From: Typhlomys cinereus
Taxonomy: Eukaryota > Chordata > Mammalia > Rodentia > Platacanthomyidae
Assembly: GCA_023101885.1 (NCBI GenBank)
Contig: JALPQD010000910.1
Coordinates: 248,001-312,000 of the forward strand
Direction: 5' to 3'
DNA: 64,000 bases
Numbering within the stretch: the stretch's first letter is position 1; each line of letters starts with the position of its first letter. Below, in pieces: positions 1 through 11,200 of the stretch. A program made the translations under genes and the position numbers. The notes under the pieces were generated by a model. The model did not search any database and was not told the origin of the DNA. It worked only from the letters and a program-made list of their open reading frames with translations.

Positions 1-1084
1 AGTTCCTTTCTTTCTCTCTTCTGATAAACTTGTCTTCTTAATCCTCTATGCATGTTCTGGTTTCAATTTTTGACCCCTGAAAACAAGAGTGTGGACATAA
101 AATCCTAGAGAATGTGCATCATCATAAAACTGTCTAGCAGGCCAGGCTTTGGACCTGCTGCTGCAGGGCTGCCTGTGAAGCAAGAAGATTCCATGGGAAG
201 CTGATAAAGGTCAGGACTTCAGAGAGCTTGGCACCTAGTCATGTAAAGCCTTAGGCTGCTTTCACTTGTCAGTACAACTCTTATTTGTCAGTCTCGTCAG
301 GCTCATTTAGCTATTTATAATAACTTGTATCTTTTCTTCAGTTTGTCTTCCTGAATTGTACTTTGCCAAACTACTTATGACTTATTTTCACTTGAATACC
401 CACCTGCCTTTTCATTAAGGCTTGAAGCATTTGACCTTCCTCAGTGTGGTTTTTAGAAGTTTACAGTCTATCCAGCTTGATTTAGGGAGATAGAGCTTGA
501 AATTTATCTTATAAGAGGAAGTGGGTCTGACTTCTGCATTCCTTCCCTATTAGGTACCACCCAATAACATCTTTTAACATCTAAGTAACATTTTTTAGCA
601 GCTAAGCATTGGTTAGTTAGAGAATCTCATCAGAGATCTTGTAGTTTATAGACTGAGGGCCATTTCTGATGTCCTGGATTCTCCTGGTGACCTAAAGAAA
701 CACCTAGATGGAGGAAAAGGAAACTGCACGACCTAGTGCCACACATCTGCCTGTAATCTAGAAGAGTAGTTTTAATCAGTGAACAATGAATAATTGCTTT
801 CTGTAAAAATAGGTACTTCCAAGTTGATCTGGGTCTGAGCCCTCGGGACTTGATGGTTTCAGATAGCATAGATTCTTTGGCATAGCTACTAATCCTTGGT
901 ATTTGCTCAAAGAAATTTGAAGCAAAGAGCCATCCTCTCCCAGAACTCCCACTCCAGATCAGACAGGACAGGTTTTTGTTTTGTTTTGTTTTCCCTAAGG
1001 CTCTAGGACCTTTTATGCCAGGGATTTACTCTTACTATTGGGATGTCTCCCAGAATTCTTTTCCAAATTATCTTAAGTAAGCTT

Positions 1085-1190
1085 TCATTAAATTGCCCAA
1101 ACTGACCTTGAATTCACTCTGTAGCCCTTGAACCCACAACCATCCCTCCTCCTCAGTTAGGATTACAGCCCTGCACCGCTAGGTCTGGCA
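1085..1190 (-). repeat. B1-like SINE fragment
   Basis: ACCTTGAATTCACTCTGTAG and GGATTACAGCCCTGCACC are the reversed B1 body (7SL-derived). Diverged. Confidence 0.5.
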
Positions 1191-1239
1191 GGCCCAGGAA
1201 CATCCGATGACTTTAAGCTCTATTTTGAAATGAGCACTG

Positions 1240-1352
1240 GGAGATGATTGGGATGGTGCCCATAGCATTTGGAAGGCCCAGCAGGAGGACAAATTAGAGG
1301 CCAGCCTGGCTTACACAGTGATTTCAAGGTCAGTTTAAGACCCTGTTTCAAA
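1240..1352 (+). repeat. B1-like SINE fragment
   Basis: GAGGCCAGCCTGGCTTACAC followed by GACCCTGTTTCAAAAG is the B1 3' half; the 5' half is diverged. Confidence 0.5.
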
Positions 1353-2220
1353 AGAAAACAAAATAAAAACAAAGGGAGAAAAAAGATTCTAAGGAAGGTA
1401 AGAATCATAGGAATTCAGAAACTAACAGATTTATGATGATTCGACTGTGGAAATGGGGAAAAAATAACTTGAAGCTAGGGAAGACTTATTGATGGATTGA
1501 ATGGAAAGGATGGTCAGGAGGAAGTCATCATTATCCTTGGCAAGTTACAGATTTTTTCACATGTCTATTCCTGGGCCTGTGGTCCTCCTCTTTCCTGGAT
1601 GTTTTGTAGCCTGGACTATCCCCAGCCCCTGATCCTCTCGCCTCTGCCTTCTCGACATACCTTGGGTTGGATTTATATTTATTGAATTCTTTGTGCAATT
1701 CAGCTTCTTTCCTGTTCCTTGACTCTAAAAAGATTTATTGGGCAAGGAAGGAATAGGATCAATTCACTGATGGGTTCATTTCTTGTCTTTTTAGTTAGCA
1801 TTCCTCCCACTTCCCCCAAATCTGATATTCTGATCTCAAGGAGATTAAAAAGCTGTGGCTATAGAAATACTTGAACTCCCCTCTTTGTCCCCTAAAGCCT
1901 TCTTTCAGTTTTTTAGATTCCTGTTTCTCATCTGCATGCAGGCTACCTATGTTTTGTGGGCTGTAAACCCCTCCCCCAATCAGATTTAAACAACATTTTC
2001 CCTTAATCCTTCAGAGTGTTAGTGAACCCCAGAGAAAGTGCTTTGTGTTTGCCTTCAGTAGGAAATTCCTGTTGAGCTGAATTTGCAAATCTATTGGCAA
2101 TGGAAGTGGTATGTGCTTGAATGTTCTATTAAGTAAGCTACTGGTTGGTGAGGTAGTTCATGGAGGCAGGAACCTTTGTTTTTTTACTTTAGGGGCTTTG
2201 TAGTGCATTGCTTAGTCAGA

Positions 2221-2608
2221 AGCAGTTTTAGTTTGCTTCAAGTCCACTCATTTGGATTGCTCAAAGGTAAAATCCATTTCTGCATGTATAATTGTTGTAA
2301 TTGTGAAAAGTTGTAATTCATTTTGGGGGGGGATCTGTCAATCCTAAAAGCAGTTTTAGTTTGCTTCAAGTCCACTCATTTGGATTGCTCAAAGGTAAAA
2401 TCCATTTCTGCATGTATAATTGTTGTAATTGTGAAAAGTTGTAATTCATTTTAGGGGGGGATCTGTCAATCCTAAAAGCAGTTTTAGTTTGCTTCAAGTC
2501 CACTCATTTGGATTGCTCAAAGGTAAAATCCATTTCTGCATGTATAATTGTTGTAATTGTGAAAAGTTGTAATTCATTTTTTGGGGGGGGAATCTGTCAA
2601 TCCTAAAA
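2221..2608. repeat. three-copy tandem repeat, 128-bp unit
   Basis: The unit beginning AGCAGTTTTAGTTTGCTTCA starts at 2221, 2349 and 2477. The copies are nearly identical, differing mainly in the run of G (and T) before ATCTGTCAATCC. Each unit contains TAATTGTTGTAATTGTGAAA. Near-identity suggests a recent expansion. Confidence 0.95.
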
Positions 2609-2749
2609 TACATTTTATTAGCATATATTCATTAAGCAGAAGAATGGGTTTCATTATGATTTTCATAACAGGTAGCTGAGGTACTGATCATTTCATCACT
2701 CTGTTTGCGGGCCTAGGATTTTTATGTCTCTAGGTTCTTATGTTGGAAA

Positions 2750-3065
2750 ATCGAAGATTGAAACCAGAACACTTGTAGAGGATTAAGAGTTATTAGAGGA
2801 GAGAAAGAATGGAATTTATGAACATAGAGTCCTCGAGGGGCAAGAGAGCCCCTGATGCACCGTGCCAAATGTAGCATTCTTGTGTCCAGAATTGAAGCAG
2901 AAGAATGGCGGAAGAGGATTAGAGGAGAGAAAGAAAACAGCTCACATACATGAGTCTTGTGAGGGGCCAGTGAGCCAAGAAAGAACTCATAGGCTCCAAA
3001 AATGGAATCCATGAAGGGTCAAGAAAGGAACTTGAAACTCATGGATTCCAGATGCGAAGAGCAAA
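2750..3065 (-). repeat. old copy of the hairpin-module retroposon
   Basis: Contains GGATTAAGAGTTATTAGAGG followed by AGAGAAAGAATGG, matching the copies at 24311 and 28104, and then repeated CTCA...TGAGGGGC modules (near 2945-2980, 2985-3022 and 3035). There is no T-run or target-site duplication, so this is likely an older, decayed copy. The core block appears twice. Confidence 0.5.
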
Positions 3066-3084
3066 CAAATCAAAGATGGCTGCC

Positions 3085-3238
3085 AGGGTCAGGGGTAGTA
3101 GGGTCCTGCACTTCCAAGTTTGGCAGGCAGAGCATAGGAAATCTAGTGAAGTGAACAGGAGGTAGAAGCAATCTAGGATGATTCCCGAAGTCACCCTTGG
3201 GCTTCCACAGGCATACAAAGTGTACACACACACACTTA
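3085..3238 (+). repeat. SINE-II (older subfamily), 5'-truncated
   Basis: Carries the SINE-II right half: GTAGAAGCAATCTAGGATGA, TCACCCTTGGGCTTCCACAG and a short (AC)n tail. The tRNA-like head is missing. Confidence 0.6.
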
Positions 3239-3329
3239 GACATGAATGCAAAGGGGGGCACTGAAAATGGTGGCGATCTGCACTTCTAATCAACAGATTT
3301 TCTTACTGAGCCAATTTTGTAGACCCAAT

Positions 3330-3551
3330 TGTTGTTGTTTTCAGATAGGGTCTCATGTATCCCAGACCTCCCTGGAACTTGTTATGTTAGTGAATGAAAA
3401 TGACTTTGAACTGCCTTTAAAACTCTCCAAGTTCTGGAGTTACAGGTGTGTGCTGGTGCCTCCACACTAGTGTATGCAGTGCTGGGGATCAAACCTATGG
3501 CTTTTCAAATACTTGGCAAGCTCTCTAACGACTGAGCTACGTCGCTAACCC
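3330..3551 (-). repeat. B4-type composite SINE (B1 plus ID)
   Basis: Reversed B1 (AGATAGGGTCTCATGTATCC) is followed by a reversed ID head (GCTGGGGATCAAACC ... GCAAGCTCTCTAACGACTGA). Such ID-B1 composites are known in rodents. Confidence 0.55.
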
Positions 3552-3639
3552 ATGTTTCATTCATTTTTTTTAAAGGGGGGAATAGACATGAGGACTCTCC
3601 CCTCATTGAGAAGATTAACCCTACTCTAAATTTATTCAT

Positions 3640-3654
3640 CTACCTACCTATCTA

Positions 3655-3693
<39 letters not shown>

Positions 3694-3892
3694 TAGTATG
3701 AGTGTGTGTGTGCACGCACGTGTGTGTGCGTGCGCGCGCGTCAGAAAGTACTCTATGCACACACACAATTGAATAAAAAAATTTTTAAAAAGCTAAAGTT
3801 CTTTCTACCTTGTAGGCTCTAAGGATGAACTCAGGTGACCAGATTTGTGCATAGGCACCTTTACCTTTACCTACTAAGCGGTCTTGCCAGCC
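3640..3892 (-). repeat. B2-like SINE with (TCTG)n and (TG)n tail
   Basis: Starts with a microsatellite (TCTG, TCTA, TG, then CG-rich alternation to 3741) and ends with GCGGTCTTGCCAGCCC, the reversed tRNA-like head. The tail array is likely length-variable. Confidence 0.6.
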
Positions 3893-4048
3893 CTTCCTGT
3901 TATATTTGATGTCCCTATCACATTTTGAGCAGTACCACTTTTTGGTTTACTTTTTACTTTACTTTTTTGCAGCACCAAATGTTCTAAACATTTGTGAATT
4001 GCTGGTTATGTACTTGATCCCCAGCACCACTTAAAAAGCTAAAAACAT

Positions 4049-4257
4049 GGGGCTGGAGAGGTGGGTCAGGGGTTAAGGCTCTGCCTTGCAGGCGGAAGGT
4101 CCCAAGTTCGGATCCTAGATCCTACTTATAGAAGCCGGGGAGAAGCAGGGTGGCCTGCGTTTCTAGTCCTGGTAGGGCAGAACCTGTGAATCCCGGGGCA
4201 GAGTAAACAAGGAGGATGTGGAGGCAGTCCATGGTGGTTCCCGAATTCGTCCGTGGT

Positions 4258-4298
<41 letters not shown>

Positions 4299-4340
4299 AC
4301 ATATGCATGCGCGCACACGCACAATTGAATAAAAATTTTT
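4049..4340 (+). mobile_element. SINE-I (younger), full length
   Basis: Begins GGGGCTGGAGAGGTGGGTCA and ends with (AC)n, AATTGAATAAA. Flanked by TTAAAAAGCTAAAAACAT and TTAAAAAGCTAGACAT, a good target-site duplication. Confidence 0.9.
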
Positions 4341-4680
4341 TTAAAAAGCTAGACATAACAGTGGTTGAGAAATAAAGACAGATAGACCCTTTGGGGCTCT
4401 CTGTTGACTAAGCAGCCAGACTAGCTTATCGGCTAACTCCAGGTCACAGGGTGAGACCATCTCAACATTGGACAGCTCCTGTGGAACAGTACTGGAGGTT
4501 GATCTCTGACCCACACACGCACCAAAATTTTTCCTCAAATCTGGCATTTTTTAAATGTTTTATTAAAGAGGGGGAGGGGAGAGAGAGGAGAAAGAAGATA
4601 GAAGAGAGAGGGAGTGCTTCCTCAGCATCTAAGATTACATACCTGAGCTACCATGCTCAACTTATGCTTTTTTTAAAAAA

Positions 4681-4934
4681 AGTTTATTATTTATTCTGTG
4701 TCTGTGTGTTTGTGTGTGTATAACAGAGGGCACTGTATACCCCTGTCGAGGACCAAGGGTAACTTTAGGAATCATCCTGGATTGCTTCTGTCTCCTTTTT
4801 GCTTTGCTCTAGAATCCCAGGGCTCTGTCCACCAGGGCCAGAAATGCAGACCGCTGCTGTTTCCACCTGGTATTTTTATGTGGGACCTGGGATCTGAACT
4901 CAGAACCTTCTGCTTTCTGCCACCTCTCCAGCCC
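4681..4934 (-). mobile_element. SINE-II (older) with a head deletion
   Basis: Reversed SINE-II: CAGAGGGCACTGTATACCCC to CCACCTCTCCAGCCC. About 30 nt of the head (the stretch with AGACAGAGTCTTAACCCCTG in other copies) is missing before CCACCTCTCC. Confidence 0.8.
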
Positions 4935-4984
4935 AACTTTATTATTTTTTGATTATCATTAGGATGTGTGTTTGATGTCTTTGA

Positions 4985-5322
4985 ATGTAGGCATTCATAT
5001 GCTTCAATGTGTCAGTGGAGGCCAAAGAACTTTTTATGAGTTGGTTCTCTCTTACCTTGATGGTGTAGTCAGTGTCCCTTTACTATCATCTAGTTGAGGC
5101 AGTGTCTCTCTGTTTCTGAGAGTTTCTCTCCACATATTCCAAGCTAGCTGGCCCATGAGCCACTGGATGATGCTTCTGTCTCTGCTTGTCCTCTGTCCTC
5201 ACTATAGGAACGTTGAGATTACAGATGCAAGCCATTGCATCTGACTTTTGTGTGTCCAGGAATTGAACTCATCCATTAGCTTGTGTGGCAAGTGCTTTTA
5301 CTGGCTGAATGATCTCTCTGGC
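4985..5322 (-). repeat. old B2/B4-type SINE
   Basis: GTGGAGGCCAAAGAAC, GAATTGAACTCATCC and AAGTGCTTTTACTGGCTGAA, ending in CTCTCTGGCCTG, form a diverged rodent B2/B4 element with an inserted B1-like middle. Confidence 0.55.
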
Positions 5323-5956
5323 CTGTTACGATGATTTTTAATTTGATCTCTCACAGCTGTTTCTCTCTTTGTCTATCCTGGAGTATGGCAACTGAGGCCT
5401 CGCACTGAATGTGATGAACTACTGAGCAGGATTCCTCTAGGCAGGAGTTCCCAGTGTTGATAGCTGCTGATGCAGTGACTGGGAGGAAGAGTGTTCTGGA
5501 GATTTTTGGGTTGCATCACAGCTCAGGTGTCTTGAAGTAAGCTGTCAGCTGTCCCCCTTACTTTCCTGCCCAGTCCTTCATTCCATTTCTTTGCCCAAGA
5601 TGACCATCATTCATGATGGCATGTGTGTTCTTATGGTCCTTTGGTTTTGCCTTAACATAGATGCCCTGAGGGATTTTTTTTTCTTTCCAAGAACACTCTC
5701 CTGAACTATTTTGCTTTCTTTTACTTGCCTTTCATTTGACATTTTCTTTGTCTGGACCTACTTCCTTTCTTTTAAACTTTAACTCTGCATTTGGTTGCTC
5801 ATTATTTTTGGCCTGTTTTCCCCTTAAACCTCTATTCTTCAGGGTTATTGTATAGGAACAAGAAATATGTGAGATCATTGGCTCTATAAATGTAATATTA
5901 TTCGTGTGCTATTTTCCAGGTGAAGTCAGTTGATTGATTTCCTAAGTTCCTTGCAG

Positions 5957-6010
5957 ACTGCTAATTAGAGGATCCACTGATGTCGAATCATTTGGACTGA
6001 GGCAGAGACA
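5957..6010 (+). other. TTLL4: possible TTLL4 5' UTR exon
   Basis: A pyrimidine-rich tract ending in TTCCTTGCAG is followed by 54 nt and then a strong donor, GTAAGT at 6011. This lies 277 bp before the acceptor of the first coding exon. An alternative acceptor (TTTCCAG, ending at 5920) would make a longer exon. It is inferred from splice signals only; there is no coding content to confirm it. Confidence 0.4.
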
Positions 6011-6287
6011 GTAAGTGTGGATATCTTTGTCTTTCTTAATAATGTATATGTGTGGTTAAAAGTGTATAGAAACTCAATGAAAATAAAGTTCATAGAGAAC
6101 TTTATTTACATAACCAGTTTCTTTTATGAGTTTACATTAAGTTGAGTGTTTTTGAAACAAGTCTTGTAAATAATGAACAAGATTGGTAGCCCAAGAAATG
6201 TTGAAGAAATGCTGTCTGAGGAGCACTATAGCATAGGGTCCTTTCTCTTAGGCTAACAACATTCCTAATCATCTCTTTCCCTTGCAG

Positions 6288-7859
6288 GCTGATGGATTCA
6301 AGGATGCAGCTTGTATTCCTAGAGGTGTGTAGCATCTTTTGTGAGTCAGGCCATGAAGCCATGTGGCCATGATGTGGGCTTCTCATGGCCTCAGCAGGAA
6401 CAGAGCATTACAGCATTGGCCTCCGCCGAGGAAACAGCTTCAGGCAGAGCAGTCCCTCAGGCACAGTGCCTGCTCCGCCAGTTGAGAAACCTTTGGAAGG
6501 CAAAGTCTGGCCTCAGGCCCATCAGCAGGTGAAGCCAATCTGGAAGCTGGAAAAGAAGCACGTGGGCACACTGTCAGCAGGGCTGGGAACAGGTCTCTTG
6601 GGAGTCCCAACCCAGCCAGCCTATTTCTTTTGCCCCAGCACTTTATGTAGCTCTGGGAACACAGCTGTCATCGCGGGCCATAGTAACCCTTGCTACCTGC
6701 AGTCTCTCCCAGACTTGTTCAGCAATACCCTGCTATACCGTCGCACCAACGTGAGGCAAAAACCATACCAGCAGCTGGAGTCTTTCTGCTTGCGTTCAAG
6801 CCCATCAGAAAAAAGAATTTTTGCTCATCCTCAGAAGGGCACTCCTGTCAGTGTCACTGCCGGTAAAGCCACGCCTTCCATAGTCTTCCCCATGGCTCAG
6901 CCAGTAGCATCTTCACCAAGCGATTCATACCTCTCACTGGCAGCAGCTGGGGAAAACCCTTCAAGGAAGAACTTGACCACTGTCATCTCAGGGAAGCTTG
7001 CATCTCCACTGTCCTACAAGCCCATACTGAACAACAACTCCTTCATGCGGCCAAGTAATACTAAAGTGCCTTTATCACAGGCCACAGAGAGCCTGAAACC
7101 AATCTCCTCGTCCAAGGTCCAACCTGCCTCCTGGCATCATTCGGGGGGCACTGGAGACTGTGTACCCCAGTCTGGTGACCATAAAGTGCCCAAAAGCATA
7201 GGCCTTGTCCCAGATGATGCCAGTGCTTACATCATCCCATGTACTCCTAGCATCTTCAAACCCACTGCCAGTGTTGCCTCTTCCCAGTGCAGCCAAAATA
7301 ACTTAGCCTCGAAGATGGAACCATATCCCTATGGCATGGACGAACACCCAGATTCCCAGTCTGCTACGAAAGAGGTTCGGTTCACTGAGGCTGTGAGGAA
7401 ATTAACTGCAAAAGGCTTTGAGACGATGCCACGACAAGGCTGCCAGTTTGAACAGGGTTGTTTTGTGAACCCCAGCTTCCAGTGGGGCCTCCTCAACAGG
7501 AACAGGCGGTGGAAACCTGGTGTGATAGGCCATCGGTTTCCCCAGGAGGATAGTGGTTCAGGCAGTGGGGTCCTCCCTAGTTCCTCAGACACTTTGGGGT
7601 TGGACAGTACAGTCTTCTGTACCAAAAGGATCAGCATTCACCTACTTGCCTCACATGCCCATGGGCTCAACACCAGCCCTGCCTGTAGGTCTATTATTGA
7701 CCACCAACAGCTTGGAGAAGACAGTGCTTCTATTCCTCCTTCTCTTCAGAGCCCTACTGTAGCTGAAGTAGCCACTTGCCTTTCTTCTATCCATCTTGAC
7801 TGGCCTGGGAAGGAGCCTGAGGAAGCCACAAAGTCTGACTCTTCCGGTGGGACTACTGA
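6288..7859 (+). other. TTLL4: TTLL4 first coding exon (5' UTR tail plus residues 1-491)
   Basis: The acceptor is CCCTTGCAG at 6279-6287 and the donor GTAAGT starts at 7860. The exon carries 97 nt of 5' UTR and then a 1475-nt open frame from ATG 6385, ending in phase 2. The large Ser/Pro-rich exon encoding [12 protein letters not shown]... is typical of TTLL4. The ATG context is weak at -3 (C) and has G at +4. Several upstream ATGs lie in the 97 nt. Confidence 0.95.
6292..6372 (+). promoter_or_regulatory. upstream ORF in TTLL4 5' UTR
   Basis: An ATG four nt into the exon opens a 26-codon frame ending in TGA at 6370-6372, twelve bases before the main ATG at 6385 and in the same frame. Two more upstream ATGs (6353, 6369) open frames that overlap the main start. 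Such a cluster usually lowers initiation at the main ATG. This is inference; it matters only if the exon is spliced as proposed. Confidence 0.5.
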
Positions 7860-8208
7860 GTAAGTTATAGAAATTTTTTGGTTCATTTAGATTAGTACAA
7901 TAGTTACACTGTAATTTGGTGACACTGATAGCCTGAATCCTTGACAGTTAGTTACTTTTTAGCTGTCCTAGAAGTTGTAATTTTACTTTAAGTTGGGAAT
8001 TGGAAAACTATAGCTTGATGACTGAAATCAACTTTTTTGTTTTAGATTTTTGTTTAGAAACATTTTTATCTTTTTGATCTTCAAAAAAATCAACTCTTCT
8101 CTTTCCAGAACAATCATGATTAACTTAGAAAAACGGGTCTACATCTAAAGTATTTCCTTTAATGGGAATAGAATCTAAACATTAAAGGGTTTTTTCAATA
8201 TTTTATTT

Positions 8209-8239
<31 letters not shown>

Positions 8240-11200
8240 TGTGTGTTGTGTGTATGTGTGTGCACATGTGCACATGTGCGCATGTACTCGCGCACATATT
8301 GGAGGACACTGTCTGTCCCTTTGGAGAACCAAGGGTGACTTTGGACTCATCCCGGATTATTATACCTCCCTACTTCCCTCTGGGATTTTCCAGGCTCCGC
8401 CCAACAGGGTTGGACCTTCTGCTTGTGAGAGTTTTAACCCCTGAACCATCTTTCCAGCCCTAAAGTTTTTATTATTATTATTATTTTATTTTTTAAAGGA
8501 ATTTTATTTCCTCGCCTTCTGGCATGAGGAGATCCATTCATGTTTCAGGCTCTTCTCCAGGAACCAGCATTGTTATATTGTTTTCATTTTTCTGATCTAA
8601 TTTAGTGATTCTTCTTCTTTCTGGTGTAATTTCAAATTCAATGATAATCTCCAGCGCCATATTGACAAAATAACAAATCCTATAAGTGTACCAACAATTT
8701 CTTTATCATTCTTCATCACAATGTGAAGTCTTGGTCCTCCACACTTGTCCACAAATTCTAGAGCCAGTAGCATCGAAGTGGTAGTGTTAGCCGCTATGGG
8801 TACTGGTTTTGTAGATACAATTTTATTAGTATTCAGCCTTGTCTCTTTATTGACTATTGTCTTTGGCCACTTTGTTGCCTCACTAGTCGGGTTGAATAGT
8901 TGAACAAACTGAATAGCTTGTAAAATTGAAAATATTACTGTCGTTCTTTATAGAGTGTTTGCTCAACCCTGGTTTTAACTATAACAAGGGGAAAAATAAG
9001 AATTCCGATACCAGGTGTTAGGCTTTCCTAGGTCAAATAAGATTTTTCAGGCATTCCTGGTACCACAGCAATTCAGAGTGAAGGCACTGACACACCTTAT
9101 TCTTTCTGTTGTGTCTTGTTACTTTTTTGAAACTTTGACTACCAACGTCTTCTGAGTTCTCCATGAGCAGCTTATAGACATGTGACTTAACCAATTTCTC
9201 ACTGGTGGATTTGTATATGCAGAATTTTGTTCTCATATACTATTAGAGACTTAAGTAAAAAATGGAGGACATAGTAAATCTATGCAGATGGGGGATGTAT
9301 GGCTGAGGAGCTATGGCTGGATCTATTTTAACTTGGAGGGACAGAGAAATAAGTAAGATATAAGGTCTACGCAAAAGATAGCAGATTGGTCATGAGAGGA
9401 GACATTTACTGGGAGATGACGAAGGAATGAGAATCTGATTGTTACTTCTTAAGGAGTTGGCTGAGCTGAAGGCATAATTCTTTTTTTTTAGTTCAGCTGC
9501 TGACCTTCAGCCAGACCAGATGGAGGTTGAAGATACAGAAGAAGAGCTAGTAGATGGTTTGGAAGACTGCTGCAGCCATGATGAGAATGAAGAGGAGGAG
9601 GGTGAGAAAGGAACCTTTTATTTTCAGTTGTGGAGTTGGTTACCACCCCCTAGAAAAGATGACTGACAGTTGAATGCCAGACTCACATTATTCATTAATT
9701 CCTTGAGCGTGTGTGTGTGTGTGTGGGGGTAAATGGAGAGCTTCTGGAAGACTTTGCTCTCTAGTCCTTCTCCCCCACTGGTCTTGCCTCTTGTTGAGTT
9801 TAAGGGACAAAGCAGCTGGATGGTGCTCTTTGCTCTGCCAAAAAAGGCTGAACCCATTATGTTCCACAAAGAGTTGCCTGGGTGTGATGTGTGTGGCAGC
9901 CTTTTCTGTCTAAATGTCTCCTTTCTTCCTTCCCAGAAGATTCAGAATGCTCATCCTTCAGTGTTGTCTCCCCCAGCGAGTCGGTGGCATTAATATCTCA
10001 GTGAGTATTATGTAGATCATTAGCAGATGCTTACTTCTGTCTCTTGGTCCTGTCTGGTCCTGGAAACTCATTTTTCACCAAATTTTTGTTTTTGTGATTA
10101 GAAATTTTAACAGGGAATAATGGAAAACCTAAGACACTTGTTAGATGGGTTTAGAAACAGTACTGTGTTTCTTAAGTTTCAATTTGGTCTTGAGGTTCCA
10201 AGAAATTGTTTAACTGAAAAAAAAAATTTTTTTTAAGAAGTTGAAAAAAATTACATAACCAGTGCCAGAGATGGAACTGAGTGGTTTAGCACTCAAACTG
10301 CATGAATGATACCCTGGGTTCAATCTCCAGCACTGCCAAAAGGAAAAAATAAAAAGCATAATCAATGAAGAAACATGATGTTTAAGAATATTCTTAGACT
10401 GCCTACACGCTATAATTGCCAACATGTACTATAAAATTCATCCTGTTATTAGAATTACTTCCAAGAGTTTTTAAAGCTGGCCATGGTGGTATACACCTAT
10501 GAATGCAACTCTCAAGGAGGTTGAAACTGAAGATCAGAAATTCAGATCCAGTCTCCATCTACACCTGGACTACATGAGAGCCCATTTCAGAAATGCAGAG
10601 CAGAGGGAGAGCAAAAGGGAATTCTTAAAGTGTTCTTTGGCTCTCTTCTGAGGTTAATTAACTATTAAGAAGTAATATTTCTATTAACCTGGGTTAATAC
10701 CAAATTAAAATACTGCACCTTTTATCCAGGTAATGTTACAGACTCCCTTTGTTTGTTTTTGTATTGGAAACCAAAAATTCAAACTTTTTGTCTTTATGAT
10801 ACTGGGAATTGATCACAGGGCCACAGGCATTCTAGGTATGTAAAGCCTTTATCACTGATCTACATCTCTAGTCCCAGTTAAGATCTTAATATAAATCCTT
10901 TTGGAATGCTAATACTTGAGGATGTCTCATAGCTGAGACTGGAGAGATGAACTTGACTCATTATGTAAAAGTTTTAGAATTTCCTGAAGGATCATTTAGA
11001 ACACGTTTAGTGATAGATAAGGTGGCATTAATTTCATTGCTTGGAAATTTGAAACAAAAGACTTCTTGTGAATTTGAGGCCAGCCTGGGATACAAGACCC
11101 TGTCTTTAAAAAACCTAGAAACTGGGTCAAGCAAGATGGCTTAACATGTAAAAGCATTTGCCGAGCAAGTCTGACACCTTTTTTGATCTCCAAAACTTGT

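Noticed and set aside
10262..10345. Functional tRNA gene
   Set aside because: A- and B-box-like words belong to ID/B2 SINE heads; no cloverleaf with proper stems was seen here or at other SINE heads.
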